From the NCBI RefSeq assembly GCF_020216065.1, contig NZ_JAIWNA010000005.1:124001-188000 (forward strand): DNA of 64,000 nt, written 5' to 3'. The first letter of the stretch is position 1. The number at the start of each line of letters is the position of its first letter. The translations under genes and the position numbers were made by a program. Below, in pieces: positions 7,213-22,176 of this stretch. The notes beneath the pieces are model-generated. The model was given only the letters and a program-made list of their open reading frames with translations. It ran no database searches and was not told the DNA's origin. This DNA comes from Nocardia rosealba. GTDB lineage: Bacteria > Actinomycetota > Actinomycetes > Mycobacteriales > Mycobacteriaceae.

Positions 7213-8757
7213 CTACAGCGGCAGGACGTGGTGTTTGCGGGGGTTGCGCTGGAGTTTCTTGTCCTGGAGGAGTTTCAGGGCTCGGCGGAGTTCCAGGCGG
7301 GTGGTGGCGGGTTCGATGACCGCGTCGATGAAGCCGCGTTCGGCGGCTACCCAGGGGGTGGCGATGTTGGCGTTGTAGAAGTCGATCAGGTTTTGGCGGA
7401 TGGCGGCGCGCTGGTCTTCGGGGGCCGCGGCGATCTGGGCGGCGCCGAGTAGGCTGACGGCGCCCTCGGCGCCCATCACGGCGAGGCGGGCGGTCGGCCA
7501 GGCGAGGTTGATGTCGGCGCCGAGCTGCTTGGAGCCCATCACCGCGTAGCCGCCGCCGTAGGACTTGCGGACCACCAGGGTGATCTTGGGGACCGAGGCT
7601 TCCACGTAGGAGAACAGGAAGCGGCCGCCGCGCTTGATGACGCCGACCTTCTCCTGTTCCACACCGGGCAGAAAGCCGGGGGTGTCGACGACGAAGATCA
7701 GCGGGATCTCGAACGCGTCGCACAGGCGCACGAAGTGCGAGGCCTTGTCCGAGGCGCGCGCGTCCAGGGCGCCGGCCGAGGCCAGCGGCTGGTTGGCGAC
7801 CACACCGACGCTGCGGCCGTCGACCCTGGCGAAACCGGTGATGATGTTGGGCCCGGTGCCCGCGCTGATCTCCTTGAACTCACCGTCGTCGAAGATGCGC
7901 AGCAGGATGTCGTACATGTCGTAACCGGCGTTGTCGGAGTCCGGCATGATCGTGTTCAGCTCACGATCGGAGTCGGTGATCTCGGGCTCGATGCCCGGGT
8001 TCACGACCGGCGGGAGCTCCTGGCAGCTGCTCGGCATGTAGGCCAGGTACTCACGCACCCACTGGAACGCGGCGGCCTCGTCGACGGCCACGTGGTGGAT
8101 GTTGCCGTACTCGGCCTGCGTCTTCGCACCGCCGAGCTCCTCGAGGCTCACGTCCTCGCCGGTGACCTCTTTGATGATCTTCGGGCCGGTGACGAACATG
8201 TGCGCCGACTCGGTCGCCACCACCACATCGGTGCAGATCGGCTGGTACACCGCGCCACCGGCGCAGTTGCCGAGGATCACCGACACCAGCGGCACCATGC
8301 CCGACAGCGGCTCCACATTGGTCGCCATCCACGCGTACCAGGCCAGCGAGCTGATGGCCTCCTGCACGCGCGCGCCACCGGAATCGTTGATGCCGACCAG
8401 CGGGATACCGACCTTGGCGGCGTACTGCATGATCCCGCACAGCTTGCGGCCGAACGCCTCACCGACCGAACCGCCGTACACGGTCTGGTCGTGCGAGAAC
8501 ACCGCGACCGGACGGCCGTCGACCTGCCCGTGCCCGACGACGACACCGTCGCCGTAGAGGGCGGTCGGGTCGCCGGGCTTGCGGACCAGCGCACCGATCT
8601 CGACGAAGGTGCCCGGATCCATCAGCATGTTGATCCGGTCGCGGGCACTGGGAATGCCCTTACGCGCCCGCTTTTCGATACCCTTCGCGCCCGCGGGCTC
8701 TTTCGCGAGCTCGAGCCGCTGGTTCAGATCGGCAAGCTTTTCGGCGGTCGTGCTCAA
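7213..8757 (-). CDS. accD4: Acyl-CoA carboxylase carboxyltransferase subunit AccD4
   Basis: A 514-residue biotin-dependent carboxyltransferase (beta) subunit. With AccA3 and partner subunits, AccD4 carboxylates a long-chain acyl-CoA to supply the alpha-branch extender that Pks13 joins to the meromycolate. Family features are present: GIEKRARKGIPSARDRINML near the start, GHGQVDGRPVAVFSHDQTVYGG, the first oxyanion region INDSGGARVQEA, and the second GGGYAVMG after FVVDTPGFLPG. It starts at TTG 8757 with GGGAG upstream, only five bases after the pks13 stop. The name AccD4 rather than another AccD rests on the accD4-pks13-fadD32 order conserved in mycolic-acid bacteria (Rv3799c). Confidence 0.92.
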   Translation of the reverse strand: MSTTAEKLADLNQRLELAKEPAGAKGIEKRARKGIPSARDRINMLMDPGTFVEIGALVRKPGDPTALYGDGVVVGHGQVDGRPVAVFSHDQTVYGGSVGEAFGRKLCGIMQYAAKVGIPLVGINDSGGARVQEAISSLAWYAWMATNVEPLSGMVPLVSVILGNCAGGAVYQPICTDVVVATESAHMFVTGPKIIKEVTGEDVSLEELGGAKTQAEYGNIHHVAVDEAAAFQWVREYLAYMPSSCQELPPVVNPGIEPEITDSDRELNTIMPDSDNAGYDMYDILLRIFDDGEFKEISAGTGPNIITGFARVDGRSVGVVANQPLASAGALDARASDKASHFVRLCDAFEIPLIFVVDTPGFLPGVEQEKVGVIKRGGRFLFSYVEASVPKITLVVRKSYGGGYAVMGSKQLGADINLAWPTARLAVMGAEGAVSLLGAAQIAAAPEDQRAAIRQNLIDFYNANIATPWVAAERGFIDAVIEPATTRLELRRALKLLQDKKLQRNPRKHHVLPL

Positions 8758-8762
8758 CTAAC

Positions 8763-13973
<5,211 letters not shown>

Positions 13974-14067
13974 CAATTCCTCAAGCTACCTGTCTGCGTA
14001 CAGGGCGCGCCGTGGATTGACGCCCGGTGTGGTCGCACCGGGCGTCAGCTCCGAGCCGGTCGGCCGA

Positions 14068-15981
14068 TTACTCTTCCGGTGCATCGGGGAAAGCCTGCTG
14101 GGTGTAACCACCGCGCAGCGTTCCCTCGAGGTAGGCGGCCTTGCAGGCGCGCCGGGCGATCTTGCCGCTGGACGTACGCGGGATGGAACCTGCGGGCACC
14201 AGCAGCACGTCACGCGCGGTGACGCCGTGGCGCTGCGAGATCGCCGCACGCACCGCGTCGGCGATCGGGCCCGGGTCGGCCTTACCGGCGCCGGGTCCGC
14301 GTTCGGCCACGATCACCAGCTGCTCGGACGCGTCGTCGGCGTCGAACTTCAGGCCCGAGTGGCTGTCGGCGGCGAATACTTCGGCGGGCAGCTGGTTGGC
14401 GGGCACCGCGAAGGCGGCGACGAAACCGGGGCGCAGCGCCGTCGAGGCCTCCTGGGCGGAGTACTCGAGGTCCTGCGGGTAGTGGTTGCGTCCGTCGACG
14501 ATCACCAGGTCCTTCACGCGACCGGTGATGTACAGCTCGCCCTCGAAGTACACGCCGTAGTCGCCGGTGCGCATCCAGTCGGCACCGGGCTCGGTGCCCT
14601 CGGTGTGCCCACCCGGCTGCGCTTCGGCGATCTTGTTGCGGAACGTCTTGGCCGACTCGTCCGGGCGACCCCAGTAGCCGATGCCCATGTTCTTGCCGTG
14701 CAACCAGATCTCGCCGACCCGGCCGTCGGGCTGCTCACGGCCGCCCTTGGGATCGTCGATCGACTCGGGGTCGATGATCGCGGCCCACTGCGACAACCCG
14801 ACGTAACCGCAAGATACCTGTGCGATGGCGTTCGGTGCGGTCGGCTCGACCCGAACCATCCGGCCCGCGTTCAGCTCGTCGCGGTCGACGTAGATGTACT
14901 TGGCTTCGTCCTCGGCCTTGGTCGCCGAGACGAACAGTGTCGCCTCCGCCATGCCGTAGCACGGCTTGATGGCCGTCTTGGGCAGACCGAACGGCGCGAA
15001 CGCCTCGTTGAACTTCTTCATCGAGGACACGGTCACCGGCTCGGACCCGTTGATCAGGCCGATCACGTTCGACAGGTCGAGCGACTCGCCCGCCTTCGGC
15101 ACACCACGCGCGGCGGCGTGCTCGAACGCGAAGTTCGGCGCGGCCGCGAACGTGCCCGCACCATCGGAGACGGCGGCCAGCTCGTTGATCCAGCGCGAGG
15201 GGCGCCGCACGAACGCGCTCGGCGACATGATGGTGATGAACTTGCCGCCAACGGCGGGCAGGATCACGGTCAGCAGGCCCATGTCGTGGAACAGCGGCAG
15301 CCAGGTGACGCCGCGCGAGTTCTCGTTCATGTTCAGCGAGTTGATCATCTGCAGCAGGTTCGTCCCGACCGCGCGGTGCGTGATCTCCACGCCCGCGGGG
15401 GTGCGGGTGGAACCCGAGGTGTACTGCAGGTAGGCGATGTCGTCGATCGCGGTGTCGGGGCGGACCCACGAGTCACCGAGGGTGTCGGGGATCGCGTCGA
15501 CGGCGATGATGCGCGGGCGCTGAGCGGCGGGCAGCGAACGGAAGAACTGGCGCACGCCTGCCGCCGAGGAGGTAGCGGTGAGGATCGCCGACGGCTCGCA
15601 GTCGCCGAGCACGGCGTGCAGCCGGTCGGTGTGGCCGGGTTCGTCGGGATCGAACAGCGGCACCGAGATGGTGCCCGCGTAGATCGCGGCGAAGAAGGAG
15701 ATCACGTAGTCCAGGCCCTGCGGCGCGAGGATCGCGACCCGGTCGCCCGGGTTGGTCACCTGTTGCAGGCGAGCGGCCACCGCGCGCAGCCGAACTCCGA
15801 ACTCCTGCCAGGTCAGCTCGTGCACCTCGCCGTCGCGTTCCCGCGAATAGTCGATGTAGCGGTACGCGAGCGTGTTCGCATCGTTACGGGTGTGCTTCTC
15901 GACGTGATCGACCAGGGTCCGACCCTCGGGAATAACGATGTTCCCGGTCTCGTCCAGGTAGTCGTCGAAAGTCTCTTCCAT
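14068..15981 (-). CDS. fadD32: Long-chain fatty-acid-AMP ligase FadD32
   Basis: A 637-residue fatty-acyl-AMP ligase, the same length as M. tuberculosis FadD32. It activates the meromycolic acid as an acyl-adenylate and loads it onto the N-terminal ACP of Pks13. The ATP-binding P-loop is at residues 187-194 (YTSGSTRT); later come the substrate-pocket region TAIKPCYGMAEATLF and the hinge GDYGVYFEGELYITGR followed by DLVIVDGRNHYPQDLE. ATG 15981 follows a purine-rich stretch (GGAGAAGAAGGA). It is the first gene of the fadD32-pks13-accD4 unit, 94 bases before pks13. Orthologous to Rv3801c by gene order and motifs. Confidence 0.96.
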   Translation of the reverse strand: MEETFDDYLDETGNIVIPEGRTLVDHVEKHTRNDANTLAYRYIDYSRERDGEVHELTWQEFGVRLRAVAARLQQVTNPGDRVAILAPQGLDYVISFFAAIYAGTISVPLFDPDEPGHTDRLHAVLGDCEPSAILTATSSAAGVRQFFRSLPAAQRPRIIAVDAIPDTLGDSWVRPDTAIDDIAYLQYTSGSTRTPAGVEITHRAVGTNLLQMINSLNMNENSRGVTWLPLFHDMGLLTVILPAVGGKFITIMSPSAFVRRPSRWINELAAVSDGAGTFAAAPNFAFEHAAARGVPKAGESLDLSNVIGLINGSEPVTVSSMKKFNEAFAPFGLPKTAIKPCYGMAEATLFVSATKAEDEAKYIYVDRDELNAGRMVRVEPTAPNAIAQVSCGYVGLSQWAAIIDPESIDDPKGGREQPDGRVGEIWLHGKNMGIGYWGRPDESAKTFRNKIAEAQPGGHTEGTEPGADWMRTGDYGVYFEGELYITGRVKDLVIVDGRNHYPQDLEYSAQEASTALRPGFVAAFAVPANQLPAEVFAADSHSGLKFDADDASEQLVIVAERGPGAGKADPGPIADAVRAAISQRHGVTARDVLLVPAGSIPRTSSGKIARRACKAAYLEGTLRGGYTQQAFPDAPEE

Positions 15982-16194
15982 TCCTTCTTCTCCTCCGAGG
16001 CCGAGTCACCGGTGAATTCGTCCAACGCATTTCGACGTTGACGCCGGTGCGGCCACGACTCGCTATCGCCACCGGCCCCCGGAGCACGCCGGAGCGTGCA
16101 TCCTGACAACCTGCGGATTTTCGAGCGGTCTGCGCGGTAGACCGCTATCGGCTAGATGTTCTCAAACCAGAGTCATGTTACAGAGAACCCCCGC

Positions 16195-17214
16195 TCAGTC
16201 CTCCCGCAGCAGCGGAATGACAGGCGCGAACGCGTCCATCTGGGTGGGAAAGATGCCCACATACGACATCGACGTGAGTTCGCGCACACGCTTGATCTGT
16301 TCGGCGATTTCCTCGAACGTACCGATCGCGACGTAGGGCGAGTTCAGAATATCTTCCACCGATAGTTCCACGTCGACCTCGAGGTCCGGGTGCAGGCCGC
16401 GATCGATCGCGCGCAGCGCCATCTCGGCGGTCTTCTCCCGGTCGTCGGTGATGACGATGGCGGTGATGGCCCAGTTCAGTTCGATGTCGGCGAACCGGTC
16501 ACCGGCAGCGGCCTTGACGATGTTGACCTTCTCGATCGTCTTCTCGAGCGTGATGCCCGAGAGCAGACCCTTGCCGTTCTTGGTCGTCTGCGGCACCACC
16601 GAGACGATGTCGGCGTGCTTGGCCGCCAGGGCGAGCATCTTCGGGCCGCCACCACCGGTACACAGCGGCGGACGCGGGCCCTGCCTCGGGCGCGGCGTGC
16701 CCTTGATGCCGCGCACCTGGTAGTGCTTGCCCTCGAAGTTGCATTCCTGGCCGCGCAGCAGCGTGTCGAGAATGGTCAGCGACTCGTCGAGCTTCTCCAG
16801 GCGCACGCCCGGACGCTCGTACGGGATGCCCGCGTTCTCGAACTCTTCCTTGATCCAGCCCGCGCCGACGCCGACTTCCAGCCTGCCCTTGGACAGCACG
16901 TCGATGGTCGCCAGGTCCTTGGCGAGCACGACGGGATGGCGGAATCCGTTGGCCAGCACCGAGGTGCCCAGCCGGATCTTGCTCGTGGCCTGCGTGAGTG
17001 CGCCCAGCGCGGCGATCGGGCCGATCTGGTCACCCAGGTGATCGGGCACGACGAACGTGTCGTAACCCATCTCCTCGGCTTCCTGTGCCGTCTGGACGAA
17101 CTTGCGCGCGCCACCCTCCTGCTTGTTGCCCTCGCCCGCCGCGGCGAAACGGAACGGACGCAGCGGCGTACCCAGCGCGGTCAACTCACCGACGGGTGCC
17201 CCAGCTTCGGTCAT
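16195..17214 (-). CDS. LLM-class F420-dependent oxidoreductase
   Basis: A 339-residue luciferase-like monooxygenase (TIM barrel) of the actinobacterial F420-dependent type. Typical motifs are PFRFAAAGE at the first strand, GYDTFVVPDHLGDQIGP, RLGTSVLANGFRHPVVLAKD, RLEVGVGAGWIKEEFENAGI, and the late GTFEEIAEQI with YVGIFPTQM near the C-terminus. Such enzymes use F420 (or sometimes FMN) for hydride transfer; the substrate cannot be told. ATG 17214 lies where the family normally begins; an in-frame upstream extension to 17325 has no ribosome binding site. Inserted between fadD32 and culp6, it is not present at that place in M. tuberculosis. Confidence 0.82.
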   Translation of the reverse strand: MTEAGAPVGELTALGTPLRPFRFAAAGEGNKQEGGARKFVQTAQEAEEMGYDTFVVPDHLGDQIGPIAALGALTQATSKIRLGTSVLANGFRHPVVLAKDLATIDVLSKGRLEVGVGAGWIKEEFENAGIPYERPGVRLEKLDESLTILDTLLRGQECNFEGKHYQVRGIKGTPRPRQGPRPPLCTGGGGPKMLALAAKHADIVSVVPQTTKNGKGLLSGITLEKTIEKVNIVKAAAGDRFADIELNWAITAIVITDDREKTAEMALRAIDRGLHPDLEVDVELSVEDILNSPYVAIGTFEEIAEQIKRVRELTSMSYVGIFPTQMDAFAPVIPLLRED

Positions 17215-17367
17215 GAACTCTTCGCTCCTGGCTCTCCGGTGTGTTCGGGCGCAATCACCAGCGCACTTTACAGCGTGCGAGCGAACAGTACTGCGGATGT
17301 CACAGCGAGGCATGAACCACGCCAAACATGGCGCCCCTGTGACTGTGACAACCTCGTCTTGCGAAAC

Positions 17368-18357
17368 TCAGGAATGCGGTGGATGGGGGGCGTTCTGGAT
17401 GAGTTCGCTCGCCCAGTTCACCGTCCACTGGGTGGCGGTGGTGCCCTGTCCGTCGACGGTATTGCTCGCGTAGAGGGCGTGCACCGGGTTGCCGGCCGAC
17501 CGGATCAGCGCCGCGAGACTGCCCAGCGCGTTCACCGGATTGAGGGCCTCGCGTGGCGCGTCGCAGATCATGTCGCCGGGGGCGCAGATGGAGAACACCT
17601 TCGGTGCCAGCTCGCCGAAACCACCCTCACGCGGGCCGGTCATCGTGATGCCTGGCACGTTCACCCCCCGCAACGCGACTTCGGCACCCTCGCCCGCCGG
17701 CGGCGGGTCGCCGATCTCGGTCGGCTGGCCGGGGCCGGTGTTCGCGGTGCGGCGGCCGTCGGCGATCACGGTGACGCCGAGTACCCGGTCGGCGGGGATC
17801 GGGCCGTTGCCCGCGCCGATCTGGGCGGCCACGTCACCGGCGATCACCGCGCCCTGGGAGAACCCGGCGATCACGTAGGTGGTGAGCGGGCACTGCTGGT
17901 GACGCTGGGCCAGGATGTCGGTGGCCCGCGCGGTGCCCTCGGTGCGGCTGTTGTTGTAGGAGGCCTGACCGTCGGGCGGGATGGCGATGGGGTTCGAGAA
18001 CTGTGCCACGTAGGGCACGGTGTACACCTCGAGCCGGTTGTCCGGGAACTGGGCGCGCAGCGGGTTGGAGATGCTGAGCATCAGCGAGATCGGGTTGGCC
18101 GTCGGGTTGTACGGGTCGTCGTTGCTGGCCGACTCCCAGGTACCGGGAATCGACAGCAACATCACATCGGGACAGTCCGCCGACTGCGACGTCGGTGGCG
18201 GGGGCCCGGGCGGCGTCGGCCCCGGCTCACGCAACCGGCCCGCGAGCAGGTACCACAGCAGCACGATGACGATGATCGCCAGGACGAGCAGCGCGAGTAC
18301 CGTCAGACACCCCGCAGGCCAGAGCCTGCGGGTACGTCGCGTCGGTCGGGGATTCAT
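17368..18357 (-). CDS. Cutinase-like envelope lipase/thioesterase, Culp6 (Rv3802c-type)
   Basis: A 329-residue membrane-anchored alpha/beta hydrolase of the cutinase family. A basic N-terminus precedes one transmembrane helix (about 13-38), then a Pro-rich linker (PGPTPPGPPPPTS), then the hydrolase domain. The nucleophile Ser lies in VIAGFSQGAVIAGD, the acidic residue in CAPGDMICD and the His in NPVHALYAS; four cysteines can form the cutinase disulfides. Its ortholog Rv3802c is an essential phospholipase/thioesterase that influences mycolate content of the cell wall. ATG 18357 overlaps by one base the stop of the DUF732 gene (TGATG), so the two are cotranscribed. Confidence 0.88.
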   Translation of the reverse strand: MNPRPTRRTRRLWPAGCLTVLALLVLAIIVIVLLWYLLAGRLREPGPTPPGPPPPTSQSADCPDVMLLSIPGTWESASNDDPYNPTANPISLMLSISNPLRAQFPDNRLEVYTVPYVAQFSNPIAIPPDGQASYNNSRTEGTARATDILAQRHQQCPLTTYVIAGFSQGAVIAGDVAAQIGAGNGPIPADRVLGVTVIADGRRTANTGPGQPTEIGDPPPAGEGAEVALRGVNVPGITMTGPREGGFGELAPKVFSICAPGDMICDAPREALNPVNALGSLAALIRSAGNPVHALYASNTVDGQGTTATQWTVNWASELIQNAPHPPHS

Positions 18358-18860
18358 CAGCAGTAGGTGGAGTTCGCGGCCGCGATGTAGATCTCGGCGG
18401 CCTTGTTGACGTCCATCTTGGCCGGGTCGAACGCGGCGTCGGTGCCCGCCATCGCGGCGACGAAGGTGGCGATGTCGGCGTCACTGGCGCCGGTGCTCTT
18501 CGCCGAGCAGATGTAGGTGGCGGCGGTGATCGCGCTGGTCTGGTCGGCCGGATGGATGCCGTTCTTGCCGAGCTCGTCGAGGAACGCCTTGTCCTTGCCG
18601 GTGGCCGGGGTCTCCTCGACGGTCGGCGCGACCTGCGGCTGCTCGGGAGCCGAGGTCTCGGACTCCGGCGCCGCCGAGGTGGTGTCCTCGGCCGCCGAGG
18701 TGGCGGGAGCCTGCGTGGTCGCCGACGCGGCGGCGCTCGCACTCGACGACAGGGTCGGTGTCTGCGAGGCGGTCGAGTCGTTGTCGCCGCAGGCGGACAG
18801 CAGGGCGACGGCCGCGAGGGCCGCGACCGATCCGGCTACCTTGCCAGGGATCCGATGCAT
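18357..18860 (-). CDS. DUF732 lipoprotein
   Basis: A 167-residue lipoprotein. The signal peptide ends in lipobox LLSAC (Cys about residue 25); then comes a Ser/Thr/Ala/Pro-rich exported linker of about 65 residues, then a DUF732 domain (about 90-167): KAFLDELGKNGIH, then AITAATYICSAKS and a final NSTYC, with the two conserved cysteines that probably form a disulfide. The function of DUF732 proteins is unknown; they are secreted or anchored small helical domains common in mycolata. It precedes and overlaps culp6, so a role at the outer leaflet of the membrane is likely. Confidence 0.8.
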   Translation of the reverse strand: MHRIPGKVAGSVAALAAVALLSACGDNDSTASQTPTLSSSASAAASATTQAPATSAAEDTTSAAPESETSAPEQPQVAPTVEETPATGKDKAFLDELGKNGIHPADQTSAITAATYICSAKSTGASDADIATFVAAMAGTDAAFDPAKMDVNKAAEIYIAAANSTYC

Positions 18861-18973
18861 GAAGATGTCTTTCCTCGATCGTTAGTCAGGGGAGCGGTCG
18901 CTGCCAAGGCTAGCCGGACACACGGGTGGTCCGGGCGCCCCGGCACGAACCTCAGCGAGTTCTCAGCCCGAGC

Positions 18974-20797
18974 TCACACACCGTGCACTTCGGATCTGCC
19001 GTCCCGCACCACGATGAACCCGGTCTGAAAGTTCTGCTGCACACCACCCGGAACGGTGAACTCGTCGCTCACCGGATACCCCAGACGACCGTTCTCGAAG
19101 CCCTGTGCGGCCCAGGCATCGGCCAGCGGGCCCGGTCGCACCACGAAGGCACCCGAGAGCGGGCTCCAGTAGATGGTGCCGCCCTCGAACCGGGTGGCCC
19201 GACCGAAGTCCTTCAGCGGCAACTCACCCGACACCGGGAACCCGAGCGGGCTGTTCTCGAATCCGAGCTGGGCGTACTTGTCGAGGATGAAACCCTCCAC
19301 GCGGTGCGCGCCGGTGGCGGCGCTGTGGAACATGGTGCCGTGTTCGAAGGCCTGCACCGCACCGTCGCGGCTCGGCGTGCGCGCCTCGGCGGCCAACGGG
19401 TAGCCCGCGGGCCCACCCTCGAAGCCCTGCCTGCCCCATTCCTCGAGGAATGCACCGCGCACCACCTGCGCGCCGGTCTGCGGCGACCAGTAGATCGAGC
19501 CGCCCTCGAAGGTCTGCATGCGGCCGCGCCCGTCGGGCAGGCCGTGCTCGTCGCCGGTCGGCAGGCCCAACGGCGAAGCGGCACCGCCGATTCCGGCGTA
19601 GGTGCCACCGATCCGGCCGCCGACGGCGTGGGTGCCGGTCGCGGCCGAATGGAACACCCGGCCGTTCATGAAGTCCTGCACCACTCCGGCGCCCGCCGCG
19701 TACTCCCCCGTGACGCACCCGCCGAGCCAATTCGCCACCTGCACAACCGAACCGATCGCCCCGCCCGCCGTGCACTGCGCCCCGCCGGGCTCGGTGCCGA
19801 GTGCGGCCGCGGCTTGCGGCCACGACTGACGCATTTCGAAATCCCAGTACGGCCACGAATGTGTGCCCGCCGGACGGTAATTCGCCTGCACCGGGATCGC
19901 GAGCTTCTCCAGCTTGGTCACGAAGTTCTGCGTCGACAGGCGCGAGAGGATCTCCAGCCCGGTACCCGCCCAGTTCTCGCTCAGCAGCGGGATCTCGCCC
20001 GCCTGATCGTGGCTGCCCGCCAGCCCGCTGCCGCTCGAGACGTACATGCTCACGCCTTTGAGCTTCTCGGCGAGCAGGTAGGGATCGTGGGCCGCCCACT
20101 CCGGGCTGCCGGGCGGACCCCACATGGCCGAGGACTCGAACCCGCCCGCGTCGCGCACCGCGAATTCGATCGCCTGCGGCATACCGAGCGTCGTGGTGGT
20201 GAGCAGGCCCGAGTACGAGGCCACGTACTTCATGAGGCCGGGATTGCGGCCCGCCAGGTTCATCGCGGCCGTGCCACCCATCGAAAGGCCTTGGACGCCA
20301 CGCACATCCGTCGTACGCCAATCACGTTCGAGCACCGGCGGAAGTTCCTTGGTGAGGAAGGTCTCCCACTTGTACACATGGCCGTTGTTGGGCTCGAGCC
20401 AATCGGAGTAGAAGCTGGACTGACCGCCCACCGGCAGCACCACGTTCACGTTCTTGTCGGCGTAGAAGCCTTCGGCGTCGGCGTCTTTGGTCCAGCCGTT
20501 CTCGTCGTCCTTGGCACGCAGGCCGTCGAGCATCAGCATCATCGGGAACGCGGCGTCGGGCCGGGCGTGCCAGTCGCGGGCCAGCAGCATCTGCACCTGG
20601 ATGGGGGTGTTCATGGCGGGTGAGAAGACCGTCAAGGCCACTCGTCGGTCCGTCAGCCACTCCACCCGTTGCACCGACGCCACCGCGGCCTGCGCGGGCG
20701 TGGGAACGGCGAGCGCGGGACCGAGCAGGGCGGCGGTCATGGCCGCGATTCCGAGGATCCGCCGAATCGGCGCCCGGAGACGATGTTTCTGCAACAC
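18974..20797 (-). CDS. Mycolyltransferase/esterase with C-terminal LGFP repeats
   Basis: A 607-residue secreted protein. GTG 20797 is chosen because AGGAGGT stands six bases upstream; longer frames run into non-signal sequence. After a signal peptide (cut near AAVASVQ) comes an antigen-85-type esterase domain: MLDGLRAKDDENGW, GGQSSFYSDW, nucleophile Ser in GVQGLSMGGTAAM, and His in AGTHSWPYWD. The C-terminal 230 or so residues contain four to five LGFP-type repeats (for example PLGLPTGDEHG, PAGYPLAAEA, PLGFPVSGEL, LGYPVSDEF), each with a FEGGSIYWSP-like strand; LGFP repeats are thought to bind the cell wall. The architecture is that of corynebacterial PS1/Cmt-type mycolyltransferases. Confidence 0.88.
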   Translation of the reverse strand: MLQKHRLRAPIRRILGIAAMTAALLGPALAVPTPAQAAVASVQRVEWLTDRRVALTVFSPAMNTPIQVQMLLARDWHARPDAAFPMMLMLDGLRAKDDENGWTKDADAEGFYADKNVNVVLPVGGQSSFYSDWLEPNNGHVYKWETFLTKELPPVLERDWRTTDVRGVQGLSMGGTAAMNLAGRNPGLMKYVASYSGLLTTTTLGMPQAIEFAVRDAGGFESSAMWGPPGSPEWAAHDPYLLAEKLKGVSMYVSSGSGLAGSHDQAGEIPLLSENWAGTGLEILSRLSTQNFVTKLEKLAIPVQANYRPAGTHSWPYWDFEMRQSWPQAAAALGTEPGGAQCTAGGAIGSVVQVANWLGGCVTGEYAAGAGVVQDFMNGRVFHSAATGTHAVGGRIGGTYAGIGGAASPLGLPTGDEHGLPDGRGRMQTFEGGSIYWSPQTGAQVVRGAFLEEWGRQGFEGGPAGYPLAAEARTPSRDGAVQAFEHGTMFHSAATGAHRVEGFILDKYAQLGFENSPLGFPVSGELPLKDFGRATRFEGGTIYWSPLSGAFVVRPGPLADAWAAQGFENGRLGYPVSDEFTVPGGVQQNFQTGFIVVRDGRSEVHGV

Positions 20798-20890
20798 GCG
20801 CGACCTCCTATCCCCACCCTGGGACACAGCCTCCGTCACGTTGTACCGCAGTACCGGCCGATAACCGGGGAAGACACGCGAAGCGCCCGC

Positions 20891-20931
20891 ACAGCAAAAA
20901 GACCGGCCCACCCTGCGGGTGAGCCGGTCTT
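20891..20931 (-). terminator. Intrinsic terminator after the mycolyltransferase at 20957
   Basis: On the minus strand AGACCGGC pairs with GCCGGTCT, extended by CACCC/GGGTG with one mismatch, and is followed by TTTTTGC, a proper T-tract. Arms lie at 20900-20913 and 20917-20930. Confidence 0.75.
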
Positions 20932-20956
20932 CTCAGCGTTGCTGTGCGGAAACTAC

Positions 20957-21994
20957 TCAGGCACCGAGCGCGCCCAGGATCTGCGGGCGAGCCTTCCACA
21001 GCTGGTCTTCCCAGTACTTCCACGAGTGGGTACCGCTGGCCGGGAAGTCGAAGGTGGCCGGGATACCGAGGCTGGCCAGACGACGCTGGAACGCCAGGGT
21101 GCTCACGAACGAGATGGCCTCGATGCCCATCGCGTTGGCGGTGTTGTACACCCCGCCCAGACCAGCCGGACGATCGTGCTGACCGGGCAGGCCGTTGGCC
21201 GAGGAGATGAACATCGGCAGACCACGCAGCTCCGGCGCGAACACCATCGGGTCCATCCGCAGCCACGCCGGGCTCCACGGAGCGGCCATGGAGTCGACGT
21301 TGAAGCGGCCCGCGTCGAGCATCATCACGCGGATCGCCTCACGCATGCCGGGGGCACCCCAGTTCAGCGGGCCCGACAGCGAGGAAGCGTGCTTGAACTG
21401 GTCGCGGTGCAGGGCGGCCAGCCGCAGCGCGGCCGGACCCGACATCGACAGGCCGAGCACCGCGTTGTTGTGGCGGGAAACGCCGTAGCCCTCGAGGAAG
21501 GCGGGGAGCTCTTCGGTGAGGAAGGTTTCCCACTTGTAGGTGGTCTTCTGACCGTTGGTGTTGGACGCGGCGGTCCAGTCGGCGTACCAGCTGGACTGGC
21601 CACCGACCGGCATCACCAGGGTGACGTTGTCGTTGGCGAACTGCTGCATCGCGTTGGTCTCGAAGGACCAGGCGTTGCGGTCGTCGCGGGCGCGCAGACC
21701 GTCGAGCAGGTACAACGCGGCATTGCCGCCGTTGCGGGCCCACTGAACCTGGACCTTCACCGGACCCATCTTCGACGGGACCATCAGTTCTTCGTAGCCA
21801 CCCGCGGGCGCACGCAGTGCGACACCCGGAACCGGCGCGGCGAACGCAGTCGGGGCCGCCGCACCCGCGGCGATCGGCAGCACGAGGGCTGCTGCGCCGA
21901 CAGCTAGAATTCGATTACGCCAACCACGAGGTGCTGTGCCCCGGGATGTACCCGGCTGGTCACCCTTCGGCGCGACGGCCTTGCCGAAACGCAT
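20957..21994 (-). CDS. Antigen 85-type mycolyltransferase
   Basis: A 345-residue secreted alpha/beta hydrolase of the antigen 85 family, which transfers mycolates from trehalose monomycolate to trehalose or arabinogalactan. The signal peptide is residues 1 to about 53 (GAAAPTAFAAPV). The mature enzyme has ALYLLDGLRARDD, MPVGGQSSWYADW, the nucleophile Ser183 in LGLSMSGPAAL, SSLSGPLNWGAPG, and the catalytic His in SGTHSWKYWED. Domain length is standard. It is the homolog nearest to fbpC1/MPT51-fbpA by position (Rv3803c/Rv3804c), but here the Ser is present, so activity is expected. A T-tract terminator follows, suggesting a single-gene transcript. Confidence 0.9.
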   Translation of the reverse strand: MRFGKAVAPKGDQPGTSRGTAPRGWRNRILAVGAAALVLPIAAGAAAPTAFAAPVPGVALRAPAGGYEELMVPSKMGPVKVQVQWARNGGNAALYLLDGLRARDDRNAWSFETNAMQQFANDNVTLVMPVGGQSSWYADWTAASNTNGQKTTYKWETFLTEELPAFLEGYGVSRHNNAVLGLSMSGPAALRLAALHRDQFKHASSLSGPLNWGAPGMREAIRVMMLDAGRFNVDSMAAPWSPAWLRMDPMVFAPELRGLPMFISSANGLPGQHDRPAGLGGVYNTANAMGIEAISFVSTLAFQRRLASLGIPATFDFPASGTHSWKYWEDQLWKARPQILGALGA

Positions 21995-22176
21995 GTGAAT
22001 TCCGCTCTCTTTCTGCTGTTATGGCATGCCAGACACGTCGGTGTCGACAACCGGATCCCGACAGTCCGGTCGTCAGAAGAGATGAAACAACGATCTGGTC
22101 ACACTTACGCTCGCTGGAGGATATTCGACCGGCGAATTAACTGCAAGGGCAGGGATATTGGCGGCTGGCGCCGCTG